In this document: positions 1 through 11,075 of the stretch, one piece after another | How the letters are laid out: every line of letters starts with the position of its first letter | How positions within the stretch are numbered: the first letter of the stretch is position 1 | Source: Gymnopilus junonius | Lineage: Eukaryota; Basidiomycota; Agaricomycetes; Agaricales; Galerinaceae | Length of the DNA: 64,000 nucleotides | Direction: 5' to 3' | Assembly (NCBI GenBank): GCA_015501075.1 | Contig: JADNYJ010000098.1 | Span: 62,001-126,000, forward strand | Program-made: the position numbers and the translations under genes | Notes under the pieces: model-generated | Told to the model about the DNA's origin: nothing | Database searches by the model: none | The model's input: the letters and a program-made list of their open reading frames with translations, nothing else

Positions 1-641
1 ATTAGACGATTACGACGAGACGTACGTGACATTCCGCTCGTTATTTCTTGTCAATTTCTCATCACAATTTATACAGCGAGTCAGAAGATAGCGCTTCATC
101 TTCGTCTTCCCGATCTTCTATCCGACGACCCACTTTGCCTACGTATGCAAAGTTGAAGAAAGCCGACGGACCACTGACGCCTAATACTTGTCCTTCAGAC
201 AGTGAGGATGCTAGCGATTATTCTTCTGATGAAGGCGAAGAAGATGACGACTACTCTCCGCCTCCTCCACCTGCTCGTCGAGCTTTTAGCCTGAAGCCAA
301 CTCAAAACTCGTCCGCGTCCACTTCTCGCACTCGGCGTATAGGCGGTAGAGTTCAATCGGTTCCTTCTACTCCGAAGCGTAAATTCAAGGAACTGGAGGA
401 ACAGTCTGATAAAGTTGGCGGTCATCAAAAAGCCAGCACATCTGACAAGAAGCCCAAGGTCATCCAATGTCCCAAGTGTCCTCACTTCCGGGCCAGGGCA
501 AAGGGTGATATGAAGCGTCATCTTGAATCCCTCGCCCACCAACCACAAAGTTACTATTGCTCTAAACCTGGATGCGGCAAGGTGTTTACTCGTATAGACG
601 CCCTGAAGCGCCATATACAGACCACCCCGGGACACTACTAA
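1..641 (+). CDS. C2H2 zinc-finger protein, 5' end outside window
   Basis: The reading frame ends at a TAA at 639-641. Upstream it runs back to an apparent 3' splice site (ACAG at 73-76). A GTACGT donor at 22 would give a 55 bp intron (22-76), and bases 2-21 read LDDYDE in the matching phase, so the true start lies left of the window. Seen: a Ser/Glu/Asp-rich acidic N-terminal half, a KRKFKELEE basic patch, then two zinc fingers at the C terminus. The first is C-P-K-C followed by paired His in a KRHLESLAH context. The second has C-x4-C-x12-H-x6-H spacing (CSKPGC ... KRHIQTTPGH). Known of the family: nucleic-acid-binding nuclear proteins, often transcription factors. No specific target can be inferred. 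The same architecture (disordered Ser-rich N-terminus, one or two C-terminal fingers) recurs at 2092, 37020, 39176 and 42624. Confidence 0.75.
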
Positions 642-803
642 AAAATGAAAGATTCTTACTCCTTGTATTTGACTGGCGTTACCCAGTCATCAATAATTCT
701 TCTCTCTGCTCGACAGCTATAGTTTATAATTCTGTTCTTCAGTTTCTCGATAATTTTCTTACTTCATGTAATTCAACTACCTCTTTTTTCAGGTCAAGAC
801 ATA

Positions 804-1184
804 CAGTCATTCACCGGCTAATGGCACACCGAATATTAAAATCATTTTTAAATTTTGAACTACAACCTTTTCCCAAATAAACTTCACAGTAAATTTCATT
901 AAATTGGGTCGTAGGTATTTGCAAATATTCGTAGCATTTGGATGGATATTCGTGAGCAAACATGGGTGTCCCACTACCTGGAATGCCCATTTTTGGCTAA
1001 ATCCGAAAACGCACCCTTTTGGCCAGCATGCCCTTCAATGAGAGCTCGTTTGGCAACCCTGAAATTATGATATGAGATGCAGAATATATTGACAGATATG
1101 CTACAAAAGGAATTGAGAGAAAGCGAGTTGAATCGGTTGGGATAAGTGCGTGTCGCAAGTGTGCCATTAGCTGGTGGATGACTG
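804..1184. mobile_element. MITE with Tc1/mariner-like ends
   Basis: A 25-bp imperfect inverted repeat begins CAGTCATTCACCGGCTAATG at 804 and is mirrored at 1160-1184 (two mismatches in the arm). The element is 381 bp and is flanked on both sides by TA (802-803 and 1185-1186). CAGT termini with a TA target duplication are the signature of Tc1/mariner elements. No transposase is encoded, so it is non-autonomous. It sits just downstream of the first zinc-finger gene. Confidence 0.65.
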
Positions 1185-2091
1185 TAGTACTTATTGCCAA
1201 ACTGCTTTGTCGCAGTGAAAATATGCGATCATCGTTATTGTGTCTCTTCTCTTTTCTCATCAGCCAGAAACGCGTCGAAAACTAGGTGTACTATTCAAGA
1301 CTTTTTTTTTAGCTTTGTTTGACCGGCCCGAGTTATATCGCATCTCAAAGTTAAACTGATCATGAACCGTCACTGATTCAAGTTAATAATAATGATGATG
1401 ATGACGATGATTCCAGCAGATGGTCCCTTAAGGAATGTACTGTTGTTCGCCTACACACAACGGCCAATTGTACGCTACGTATACTACCCGTCAGACTGCT
1501 TTGATCAGCTCCCAAATCTCTTACCACCTTCCGGCCTTTATACAGGAGCTCTTACTAAAACTTGGACCACTTGACTTTTTAATTAATTTTTGCGGGTCTT
1601 CAGGAGTCTCAATGTTGTTCTCGCCTTCGAAACACACTCACATGACATTTCATGCCATCCTCTCTTTTGGGCCTTCAAGTTCTGGATATTTATGCATGTC
1701 CCAACCCTGGATAGCCTGAGTGCCCCAACATTGTTCGATTTGGCCGCATGCTGTGTGGGACATTTGTTGGCCCCGCATACTCGCATGTGCAACACCATGG
1801 CTGAGGTCTTGGTCTCCGACGTTTCTTTATGCAATGTTAAAACTCCCTTCACTGCTCATCTTGGGGCCACGCATGAGCTCTAGAAATTTACTCAGCCAAC
1901 GGAATGGCCCTCAACAGTGAAGTGAACTATGGCGTAGCTGTTGGCCCGGACTATAATGGCCTCGCATTAGTTTATAAAATCCAAATACGAGCGCTGCTCG
2001 CCCAAAACAATCTCATCCACATCCCCCTCTGACAGGTCCCAGATTATAAGTTTTCGACATACATTCTCAAATCAACTTGTTTTTCGACGAA
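1185..2091. other. Intergenic, no gene recognised
   Basis: Only short overlapping reading frames on both strands, none with recognisable motifs or splice structure. A short ATG/ATA-type microsatellite lies at 1386-1408. The last part is the promoter and leader of the next zinc-finger gene. Confidence 0.5.
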
Positions 2092-2871
2092 ATGTCTCGT
2101 TCACACTCTGCAACCCCTGACCCCTTCGACCTCCCTATCTACACTCCAAATACTCAGCCGAGATATGGGTCACCTATAGATCGGCATTTTGTACGTGACC
2201 CAAGCGTTCTGTTTGCAGACGAAGTCTTTCGTGGCATCGTAAAGCCTGTTTTAGAAGGTCAACAACCAAAGTATGCTTCTTTAATTCAAACATAGTTACA
2301 GGCAAACCATTGATTTATTTCTCTCAGTCCAGTATGGTGTAATCCAACTGGTAGCCAATTCCTCACCAGGGAGAACTCGGCAGCTTTTTTTACAGGTGGT
2401 AAGATATCGCGGCAATCATCAGTGTCGTTATTCAACACCGAAGGATCCTTCCGGAAGGGCGATCCACATCCCAGAGGCCCAACACCAATTATTGAAGAAG
2501 AGGACAAAGACGTGGACCGGTGGTACAGCATCAATGTGTTACAGGAACACGATCATCATTCCGAAGACGAAGAGCGACCTAATAGCAACAGGAGGGTGAC
2601 CAGCACCTCAGAGCTTGGTGAAAGTTTCTCCAGGTCCTCTTCTCGCGTTCCCTCTACACCTCCTCCTCGCTCCCGAAGTCTTGCTGCTGACTCTAACTTG
2701 CTCTCACCATCCAATACGGCGCCTCCGCATGGCAGTCCCGGAGGACGTAATGCACGTCGTGCCCGCACTAGTTCGAAGTACTTCTGTGTTACCTGCGAGC
2801 ATTCCTTTACACGCGACTGTACTGCAAAACGGCACGAGGACACCAGCGGACATAATGTTGTAGCCTCTTAG
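2092..2871 (+). CDS. C2H2 zinc-finger protein, two exons
   Basis: The start is the ATG at 2092 (MSRSHSATPDPF). The frame could extend to a TTG at 2077, but the ATG is the better start. Exon 1 runs 2092-2270; a GTATGC donor at 2271 and CTCAG acceptor at 2325-2327 give a 57 bp intron, and exon 2 runs 2328-2871 in phase, for 240 residues. The N-terminal two thirds is Ser/Pro/acidic and low in complexity (EEEDKDVDRW, STPPPRSRS). A single C2H2 finger is at the C terminus: C-V-T-C ... KRHEDTSGH, preceded by an RRARTSSK basic patch. The protein ends seven residues after the finger. It resembles the gene at the left edge of the window in layout. Known: such fingers bind nucleic acid; a one-finger protein would normally need a partner or dimerisation. 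Target unknown. Confidence 0.75.
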
Positions 2872-4450
2872 AACTCTGAATGCTCTCGCTGTTTTCTCTC
2901 TTTTATGAGGAGTGCTCGTTCATTTCGACAATATTTCCTCCTGCATACGCCATAACCCCCGTAGAACCTTATATCACTCTTTTCTCTAGAAGAATCCAAT
3001 TTCAGTCATAATCAATCCTTTGCGATCGGTTTACTTTGGATTCACTTTTTAAATTTCCTCTTAACGTTTAGTGCCCGTCGCTCTATCCCCTTCGCCCTCT
3101 TAAGTAAGTACCGTAAGTCCTCTATTTCCTTCGGCGTGATAGTGTTAGAGGACCCGTGTATTTTTTAAGATGAGATAGTAATAAATACCTCATGGATACT
3201 AAATATAGACTGCTACAGTATGTACACTAGGTACGTCAGATTTTTTAATGTCGTGGTCATTCCTTTACCATGAACCTTCATCACGAGTCATTTGGTAGCC
3301 ATTACACAGATAGTACTGCTTAGAAGGCCAATGCGGAATACGAATGGCTGAGAACATAGTCGAGCGGTCATCTGTTTTGTCTTAAATAGTTTGGCTATAG
3401 TAAGTACTTTCAGGTTTGGGTATTTCGTGTTCTCGAAACCCTAAAGCGACGATCGTCCACGAGGACAACAATAAGACAAGAAGCTCTGAGACACACCCAC
3501 AGATGGCACACGACACTTTCGATCCCGACTTGTGTACACCTGTTTCAACTCGACCACCATGAACCCTCTTCGCCGCATCCTCTCGTCTCTTCAAGTTCCC
3601 GCCTCAAAGCCCTGGCATCTAGTCGTAACCCCAGACCCAAACTGCCTCAGGAGGTGCTCGAGACATCCCAGGGGGAGAACGGATGAAAGCTGACACAGGG
3701 GGTCAGAATAGTGTAGCGACCTCACATGTATTAAAGCAGTAATGGATCGTGAGGTGGAACCGCCAGGTTATAAAGTATGTAATACAAAAAAAAGCTCCTG
3801 CCTGGGAAGCTCATTTGTACGTTGCTTGATATATAAGCTACCAGTGCTGCTGCCTCACCTTTCTCCACTAACAGCCACTAAGTGGATTCGAATTGTCGAC
3901 ACCGATCACAAAGCCTCTAGTGGTCTGAGCGTTCAACAGGTGCTGGTCGACTTGTTGCGTCAATCCCCGAGCTTCGACCTACAGTCCACGGAAGCCAGAG
4001 GAGGCAATTAATATTATTGAAGGCCGCTTGGCAGAGGTTGCGTCGTTTAAGGAAGGCATAGCCAATGATCCCGCCAAGTAGGTTTGTTATATAGCATTTT
4101 GGGCGTTGCTCCCCACAGACTTAGAATCGGCACGAGGTAACTGCTATGGATTGAGTGGGCACCCAACGTGCTCAGGCCGTCTGGATCATTGAATTCCTTC
4201 CGAAATCGGACAAGCTGCGATTCCCTCTGCAGTGAAATTCTTCTCTCTGTGATCCGCACATGTCAAGAAAGAGGATCTCTCTACTCTGATCCTCCATTTC
4301 AATAAGTCGTAGTTCATATGATGGTCCTGAAATCAGATGATCAGCATTATTGACTCTTTTTTTGCGCAAACAGATTTAGATTAGATTTGTGGAGAGAAGC
4401 AAATAATACAAAGGTTTTACACGATAGGGCTACATACAGACACTGAATGC
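2872..4450. other. Intergenic, no gene recognised
   Basis: About 1.6 kb between the convergent ends of the zinc-finger gene and the dioxygenase gene. It holds only short frames (longest 89 codons at 3742-4011 on the plus strand) with no recognised motif. I see no clear repeat or RNA gene. Confidence 0.45.
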
Positions 4451-6853
4451 TCACTGCTTCAACTCGGAGCCCAATTCTGCCAAACCATGTGCTTTCAAAT
4501 CAGAATTGATTTGCTCGACGTGATTTAGGAATTGAGCTTTCAAATTGTCCCACATCTTGGGCTCATGATCTGGAATCGATTCGTAAGGTAATTGATGTTT
4601 TGATCTATAGGGCAGGCGCTTACAGTGCAGCTTCCCCGAGCGTTTAATAGCGTAATCAGTAACGGAGAACATCATGCTAGATTCAAACATGAAGACTGCG
4701 AGTAGTCTTTCTGTCAGCAGATTATTCATACACTTAGATCAGGATATCGCACCAAGAGTATTCTCGTGGACTTTCATCGGGCCTAGTTCTCCATCAGAGG
4801 CAGCCTTGAAAACATCATATGAAACTGGAAAAGAGATCGGTACAAATTATTACGCGGACTTTCATATCTTACCTCCGTGTGGGCAGAAACCCGTCTCGAA
4901 ACTGGCACCACCTGAAGCGCGGATTATCAGAGACAAATGCAATGAAGCGCTGTAGCGGCGGGCATACCAGGTTGGAAGTCATCACTACGACCACCGTACA
5001 CTCCATAAATGTGACCCATAAATTCGCTTGAGGAGTTGCGATGGTAGTACTAAGTGAATCAAAATGAAAGGGTTGAATACGTCGGAGAGAGTTAAGCATA
5101 CAGGAGGCCTGAAGGTATGGTCCCCAACATCCCAACGCTCACTGAAGATGAGGAAATCGGCAAGAGGAACTCCAGTTGCCTTGGACTTGGCAGTAAGAAC
5201 GCAAAAGATAGAAGGGTCAATATGATCTTTGGAGATGCTGCCAACGAAAACGAATTTTTCCATGCAGTATTTGTAGGGCACATAGCTAACAGATGCAATA
5301 ATGTCAGCCTGGATGCACTCGAATAGCTAAAATGCGTATTGCATACTTTCCGCGCCACGCGACAACGTCAAATGGAGTATGTTCCTGAGCGCACGAGTGA
5401 AGTTGGCCTGCCACCCTAAAAAGGCAATTTTTAACAAATTTGGTACATCCATCATTGATTACCCACTTGTAGACGACTGAGAGAATAACACATAATTTAA
5501 CACGCATAAATTAAAATTGAATGGGGCCACGTACTGCTCCATGGGCTTTGGTCAATATCGAAAGAGGCAACTGGGTGCTCGAAATCACGGGGATTGGCTA
5601 AACCGTGTCCACCAAGAGGTCCCAGTTCCGGAAGTTGGTAGTGAGCACCGAAGATTTCTTGGATGTCTGATAGCATTTTAGCACAAATCCATTCCGAAAC
5701 CATGATTTACTTACAACCACGAGAAGGACCGTCTGGAAGGACAACCTAGTACAAATTCACTACTAACCAATGATACATAGGAATTTGATCCAAACCTTGA
5801 ACTTGATACCGCGCTGAATGACAACTAATTCTCCAGGCTGAACCATGAGTCTGAGCATTGAAGATACGTAAGATTAAAGATGTTATATAACCCTTCACGA
5901 CACTTACTTTCCAAATTCAGTCTGAATATCTAATCGACCCTGCTGAGGAAGAATCAACATATCTCCGTCGCTGTTCACGAAGGCCTTCTTGTTCATCGAG
6001 GTATTAGCAAGATACATATGGATTGCCAAGCCCTCTCGAAGAGTCGGATCTCCATTCCCAGCGATGGTCTTCAACCCTTCCACAAAATCGGCCTTTTCCG
6101 AGCTATCCGGGATGTCGAACGGACGCCAGGCAAGTTGGGTAGGACTGATGTGGACTTTTGGATTGATTGGAAGGAAGCACGATTCGAGCTGTAAATAGGA
6201 TATCATCATCATGTCAGATTTTGAATAGAGTTGAATTGAGTAAAGATTCCACATACGTCAGGGTTGTCAGGCAAACGAGTGAATCCCTGATGTGCGACGG
6301 AAGGGCGGATGCGGTAAATGTATCTGTATCGCAGAATAAGTCGAAGCTCACGAACGCGAAAAGCCAAACCCCGTCTAATATCCTCCATTCCAAAAACACT
6401 CACGTGGACAAGTTTTCAACCCTCGGCGCAACGAAAGAAGATCCGGTTATCTAAAATCCCGATAATCAAGCAAGCTGCAGTCAGCGATGATGTACGATAT
6501 AGATCCGTGGTTCATCAGCAACGACAGCTAGGTCCAGGACCAATAGAGAATAAAGTGAAAGCACTCACCCTTCGGTATACAGATCGTACTTGACCTTCTG
6601 TGGGTTATTCTGGGCATGTGGAAGAGTTCCTGGCCTGCACAGATCAAATGAAACGTTAATGAAGTGAAAGCGATGATATCATCCCCCCTTCTCTTGATGC
6701 GAACCCAAAGACAAAATCAGAACATGAAGAAACTCACAAGGCCTCACTCGCAAATCGGTTCCCAAACCCAACCTGATAGGTATACGGATCCTCCTTGGTA
6801 GGCGCAGTAGCAAACGCGCCTTTAGCTGAAGCTCCAGACGCAGACAGGGGCAT
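4451..6853 (-). CDS. hmgA: Homogentisate 1,2-dioxygenase
   Basis: Opens homogentisate to maleylacetoacetate in phenylalanine/tyrosine breakdown; a cytosolic non-haem Fe(II) enzyme. Start at 6853 (MPLSASGASAKGAF), stop at 4451-4453. Many introns, for example 4570-4623, 4696-4752 and 4825-4872, all with GT..AG ends. Family signatures in order: YTYQVGFGNRFASEA near the N terminus, HISPTQLAWRPFDIP, NTSMNKKAFVNSDGDML, PQQGRLDIQTEFGK, LGGHGLANPRDFEHP, KDHIDPSIFCVLTAKS, RWDVGDHTFRPP, then YYHRN and SEFMG across an intron, FCPHGV, and FMFESSMMFSVTDYA. The expected iron ligands (His in YYHRN, Glu in SEFMG, His in PHG) are all present, and the frame is intact after splicing, so it should be functional. 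A TATATATA box lies about 100 bp upstream of the ATG. No other tyrosine-degradation gene is in the window. Confidence 0.93.
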
Positions 6854-6952
6854 TGCTAGTAAGCGTAAAAGTAGAGTTTGGAACTTGGATGTGAGTCGTA
6901 GTTAAGAAAAAAGGGAAGAAGAATCCAGAACGAAGCAAGGATAAAGGGAGGC

Positions 6953-6960
6953 TATATATA
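6953..6960 (-). promoter_or_regulatory. Likely TATA box of the dioxygenase gene
   Basis: TATATATA about 100 bp upstream of the ATG at 6853, in a purine-rich leader. Spacing fits a core promoter. Inferred from sequence only. Confidence 0.4.
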
Positions 6961-7498
6961 CTAGGGCGTCTTATCCAAAACGCCTATTGAAAGTTCCTGA
7001 ACATTGAATCACCCAGTCACTGGCGACTGGAGATGCCCGTAACCCAATAACCTATCCATGGCCATAGATACCCAGCGCAGCCGAAAGCCGAGGGTGGAGT
7101 GACAGAGGGCAATGGCGTAAATGGAGTGCATGATACAGCTTCTCAAGGAGAGTTGCTTAGAAAAGAAGAAAATAGACATGAGCGGGTGACCGCGAAGAGA
7201 ATTCAAGTCCCCATACCTCGTGAACCATAGACAGGGCAGGCATTGTGCGGATAAACCATTCATGCGAATTGTTCATGACCTCTTTTTCTCTCCGCTTAAC
7301 AGTGAAAAGTGAGGGAATATTTGACGCATCCGAAAGGAGTCATGACCTGATTTAATGGATAAGGGCAGTAATAATATTATTTCATATTGAAGTCCGTTCT
7401 ACATACATACACAGCACCTCCTGCTTTGCTTGCCTTCTATTGTTCTTCATATCTTCCATTCCAATTCCTTCTTATCCAACCCCGAGGGCGAACGCCGA

Positions 7499-10151
7499 CT
7501 ACTGAGACAGCTTCTTGATTTGCAGAACGATCGCTGTGAAGAAACACCCATTACAATCAACATCACTCGCCAATCCGGAGCTTTATGGAACATTATCAAC
7601 CCACCTTGAGGATCCAGGTTTTGATGGGGAATTTGCTCCCACAATCCACCACATCCTGGAAAAAAAGTGGCGAAGAAAGCAAGTCAGAATGGTACAATTC
7701 AACGGAAGATTTAATCAGGCAGATAATCAGTCACGATGACATACCCTCTTGCGTAGTTCCCATATACTTGTATTTCGGGGTAAGTTGACGTTCAAGAAGC
7801 CAAGTACCAAATTTAGATCCAAGCTTCAAATGAGGAATGAATTGAGTCAAGAGGCTGCAATATAACAGAACTCCAGGGCCAGACTCACCCCAGTCTTCTG
7901 ATTGAAAGACTCGACCACGAGAACGAAGGGGCTCTGTCCGATCTTCATGATCGTCTGAAAAGTGCCTTTAGTATATTTTCCTGCATGAGAAGGAAGAATT
8001 TACCTGCTCATCAACAATGTTTAATGTTGGCTTGTTGATCAGACCAACATCCAGACCCTCTTGTCTGCATCGAAGGACAGCATCCCATGACCTATACAGC
8101 ATCTCACCGAAGGAGACAACATATCCGGCCTTGCCTTCAACGATGGTCTCGTCCTTTCCTGGAACGAACTCATAGACACCCTCGAAGAAACGAGTGCCAT
8201 CTTCCTTGAGGATCCAAGGGACCTTGGAGCGAGTAGAGAAGATGAATCTCAGACCACGTTCGAAGAAGACACGCTTGACGACTGCGACCATCTGGGACGC
8301 ATCGGCAGGGAAGTAGAGGTAGGAATGCGCGTCCGAGAGACCGTTGTCTGCAAAGAAGTTGTTGACACCTAAAAAAGTTGTTAACATGTGCACTGGCCGA
8401 CAGAAGAGGTGAACGTACCGAAATGGCAGGTGTTATCCGCCATCTCATCAACTAGCATTGAATGAATGGATCAGCCCCCGGAGAACAGCAATTCCAGGGA
8501 AAAAAATAGCATACCACCAGAGTGCGAGAAATGAGAAAGGACATTGCAATTATTCAGACGCGCCATCGTGATCTCTGAAATCAACATCTCCAAGAAAGCC
8601 GAGAAAGTCGAGAAGACACCAAACTTGTCAGGATCAAAGCCGAAACCAGCGGCGGCGGAGAAGTTGCCACGTTCCATGATACCAGATGGGACGAAAACCT
8701 CTGGGTGCTTCTGATGAATGACCTTCAAGCCAGTAGAACCCTCAAGATCACCTGAACGCGGCAAAGATGACGAATCAGCACAAATCAAGACAGGAATGAG
8801 CAAACGAACGCACTGTCAATGACCAGAACTTTCTTAGCAGCCTCTTCCTTGCTGAGGGTATCCAAAACCTGGTTGACAGCTTCACCGAATACGACACGGT
8901 TAGCACCGAGCTCCTTTGTGGATCCGATGTAGAGGAAAGGGCTCGGGCTAGGCTTGATGTTGTCGTAGATGGAGGCAAGTTGGGCCAATCCTCGGGAAGC
9001 AAGGTACTTGTCCGCAGACTTGATAGGAATGACATCGTGTCCGTGCGTGCTGCCCTCAATATCGGCAATACCTGGAGCCATCTTGCGTTTAGCACGACTA
9101 AACGAAGTCAAGATAAGTAATAATGCCATAAACGCGAAACAGGGCATCACGAACCAGCAGCAGGTCCGTCATGGGACAGGATAGTAGTAATACCACCCCA
9201 GAGCGAGTCGAGGTCCTCGCCTTGAACAGTGACGACCTTCATCCCATGCCCCTCAAGAGTCTTGTCGACGTGGTATCCCTTAGATACTCCGATGGATGTC
9301 CAGCGATAGTGACGTCATTATCGTCGATAATGAGCTTGACGTTCAGGTTCTGCGCAACAGCGATTCTGGCAGCCTCAGCGTCATTGCCCTCTTGCTGAGA
9401 GCCATCCGATCCAAGACAGAAGACAGTCTTATTTCGATTGGCAAAGGCAATACCGTTGACCAACGGCCTGTTGAAATTTGGAAGTCAATTTGATATTCTG
9501 ATCTGACTTAATGTAATGGATGACATCGTCACTGACGCCTCTACTCACCACATGTGTCCCAAACGACCTGAAGAGAACTTGATGCCTGGAGTCAAGCCCA
9601 ACTCGGGGTGACCCGGGAGCTTGGAGTTGGCCTCTCGGTAGTGGAGGAGGTGTTCAGCTGGAATAGATCCGTCGAGGGCCGCGAGCAGATACTGGGTTGC
9701 GACACGATGCCTAGAACAGGAAGCTTAATAAATGGATTCACTTGAGTACTCTAGAGACTTACCGGCCTCATCGAAGAAGATGTTAACGAAGTCGTTCTTG
9801 GCATGCTCGAACAAGGCTAACAGTATGCAAACCTCGGGCACAGTGTCGTAGGCACCGCCTGGGTGAGTAACTCAGAAAACGAAACGCATATATCGACGTT
9901 TTTGCTAACCAGTATGGCCGCTAACTCCCCTGGCTGCGCCAGTTGCTGTGAAAACGACGATAGCGTCGCGAAGAAGCTGGATGTTTGCTTTCAATGTTGC
10001 CTTTTCGTCATCTGACAACTTGGCTTCTTCGGATCGAGCGACACCTGTAGGACGATGATCGCGATCAGACATAAAACTCTCATCAGATAAGAGGAAGTGA
10101 ATACTTTTTATACTGCTTGAGGTCAATGGGGAAATCTGCGATCTTCGACAT
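7499..10151 (-). CDS. Transketolase-family, thiamine diphosphate enzyme
   Basis: Start at 10151 (MSKIADFPIDLKQYKK, then an intron), stop TAG at 7499-7501 after IVLQIKKLSQ. The three transketolase-type domains are in order. The N-terminal cofactor domain has SGHTG, YLLAALDGSIPAEHLLHYRE, SSGRLGHMW and the diphosphate-binding motif GSDGSQQEG ending in DDND, a variant of the usual GDG...NN. The pyrimidine domain has VLVIDS, EVFVPSGIMERGNFSAAAGF and FFADNGLSDAHSYLYFPAD. The C-terminal domain has GYVVSFGEMLYRSWDAVL, VVESFNQKTG, GTWLLERQLTPKYKYMGTT and CGGLWEQIPHQNLDPQ. Small exons near the 3' end splice in frame. The family moves two-carbon ketol units between sugars; this lineage differs enough from housekeeping transketolase that the substrate is uncertain (dihydroxyacetone synthase-like or another acceptor). 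The frame looks intact. Confidence 0.85.
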
Positions 10152-11075
10152 GGTGGTTGCAGTTGAAGTTGAAGATGAGCGTTGAAAGCAACGAGCTTAT
10201 ATCAGGAAATCCCAGCTTTCTGATCTCAATAACCACCCTCTACCCGCACCGTATGTACCGAAACGATATTCAGCCCCGACGAATCGCGACGATCACACTG
10301 TCTAACGTGGTGTTGACCAAATATATGCTCCTCATCTACACGCCATCTCCGCCGTATCCCGCGATATGCCAAGCAAGGAAATCCATTGGGTTATTCGTAC
10401 TACAAAGAGCGTTTATAAAGGAAGGGTACATTACAGACCGGAAAATCCATGGGATTTCTCTGCCCAGGCCCGAAGCCTATAGACACGCCGTCTCTCAATA
10501 CAGGGTACGCACGTTCACAAGCAAGTCGGAACTGATTCGGCGCGAAAAGACTGTCAGACCCAAACCAACTGGCACTGTGGGAGAGGGAGACAATCAGTAA
10601 GGTACGAAAATGAACATCTCACACAGGAAGAAAAGGTAAAAAGGGATAGAAAAACATCAGAGAACCGGGTTTCGACTTGGGGACCAAAGGGTCCTTCAGA
10701 CGGCACTTCCTAAAGCTTTCGGTTGAAAATCGTCATGAAAGGGAAGGAGAAGGGAAACCAAAGTGAACAGAGAGACTGAAAGTTTACCTTCATTGCGGAA
10801 CGTGCGCTGTGGTGGCAGGAGGTGAAGAAGAAAGTCAACGTTGGTTTACAGGAAATTTGCACATACAACCTCCGACGTGGAATTGAAGTTCCGACGAAAT
10901 TAAGGTTTGATGCAGTAGACTGACCAACCACCGACCTAAAGAAATTGCAATTTAGATTATGTCTTATATCTATGGAATGGTACAGGAATGAAAAATAAAG
11001 CCAGCTGAGGCAGGGTGTATCTGACCGCCCTCATGATAATTAAACTCTACAGTAACCGCATTTCCTTCCAATTTC
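10152..11075. other. Intergenic, upstream of transketolase-like gene
   Basis: Contains the promoter of the gene ending at 10151 and the 3' side of the coiled-coil gene. A plus-strand open frame (10157-10600, 147 codons) begins six bases from the divergent start codon, has no recognisable motif and is probably chance. Confidence 0.4.

Noticed and set aside
3742..4011. 89-codon plus-strand frame
   Set aside because: Stops before any recognisable domain, with no flanking exon that keeps the frame.
10157..10600. 147-codon plus-strand frame divergent to the transketolase-like gene
   Set aside because: No motif, begins almost at the other gene's start codon, and composition looks random.
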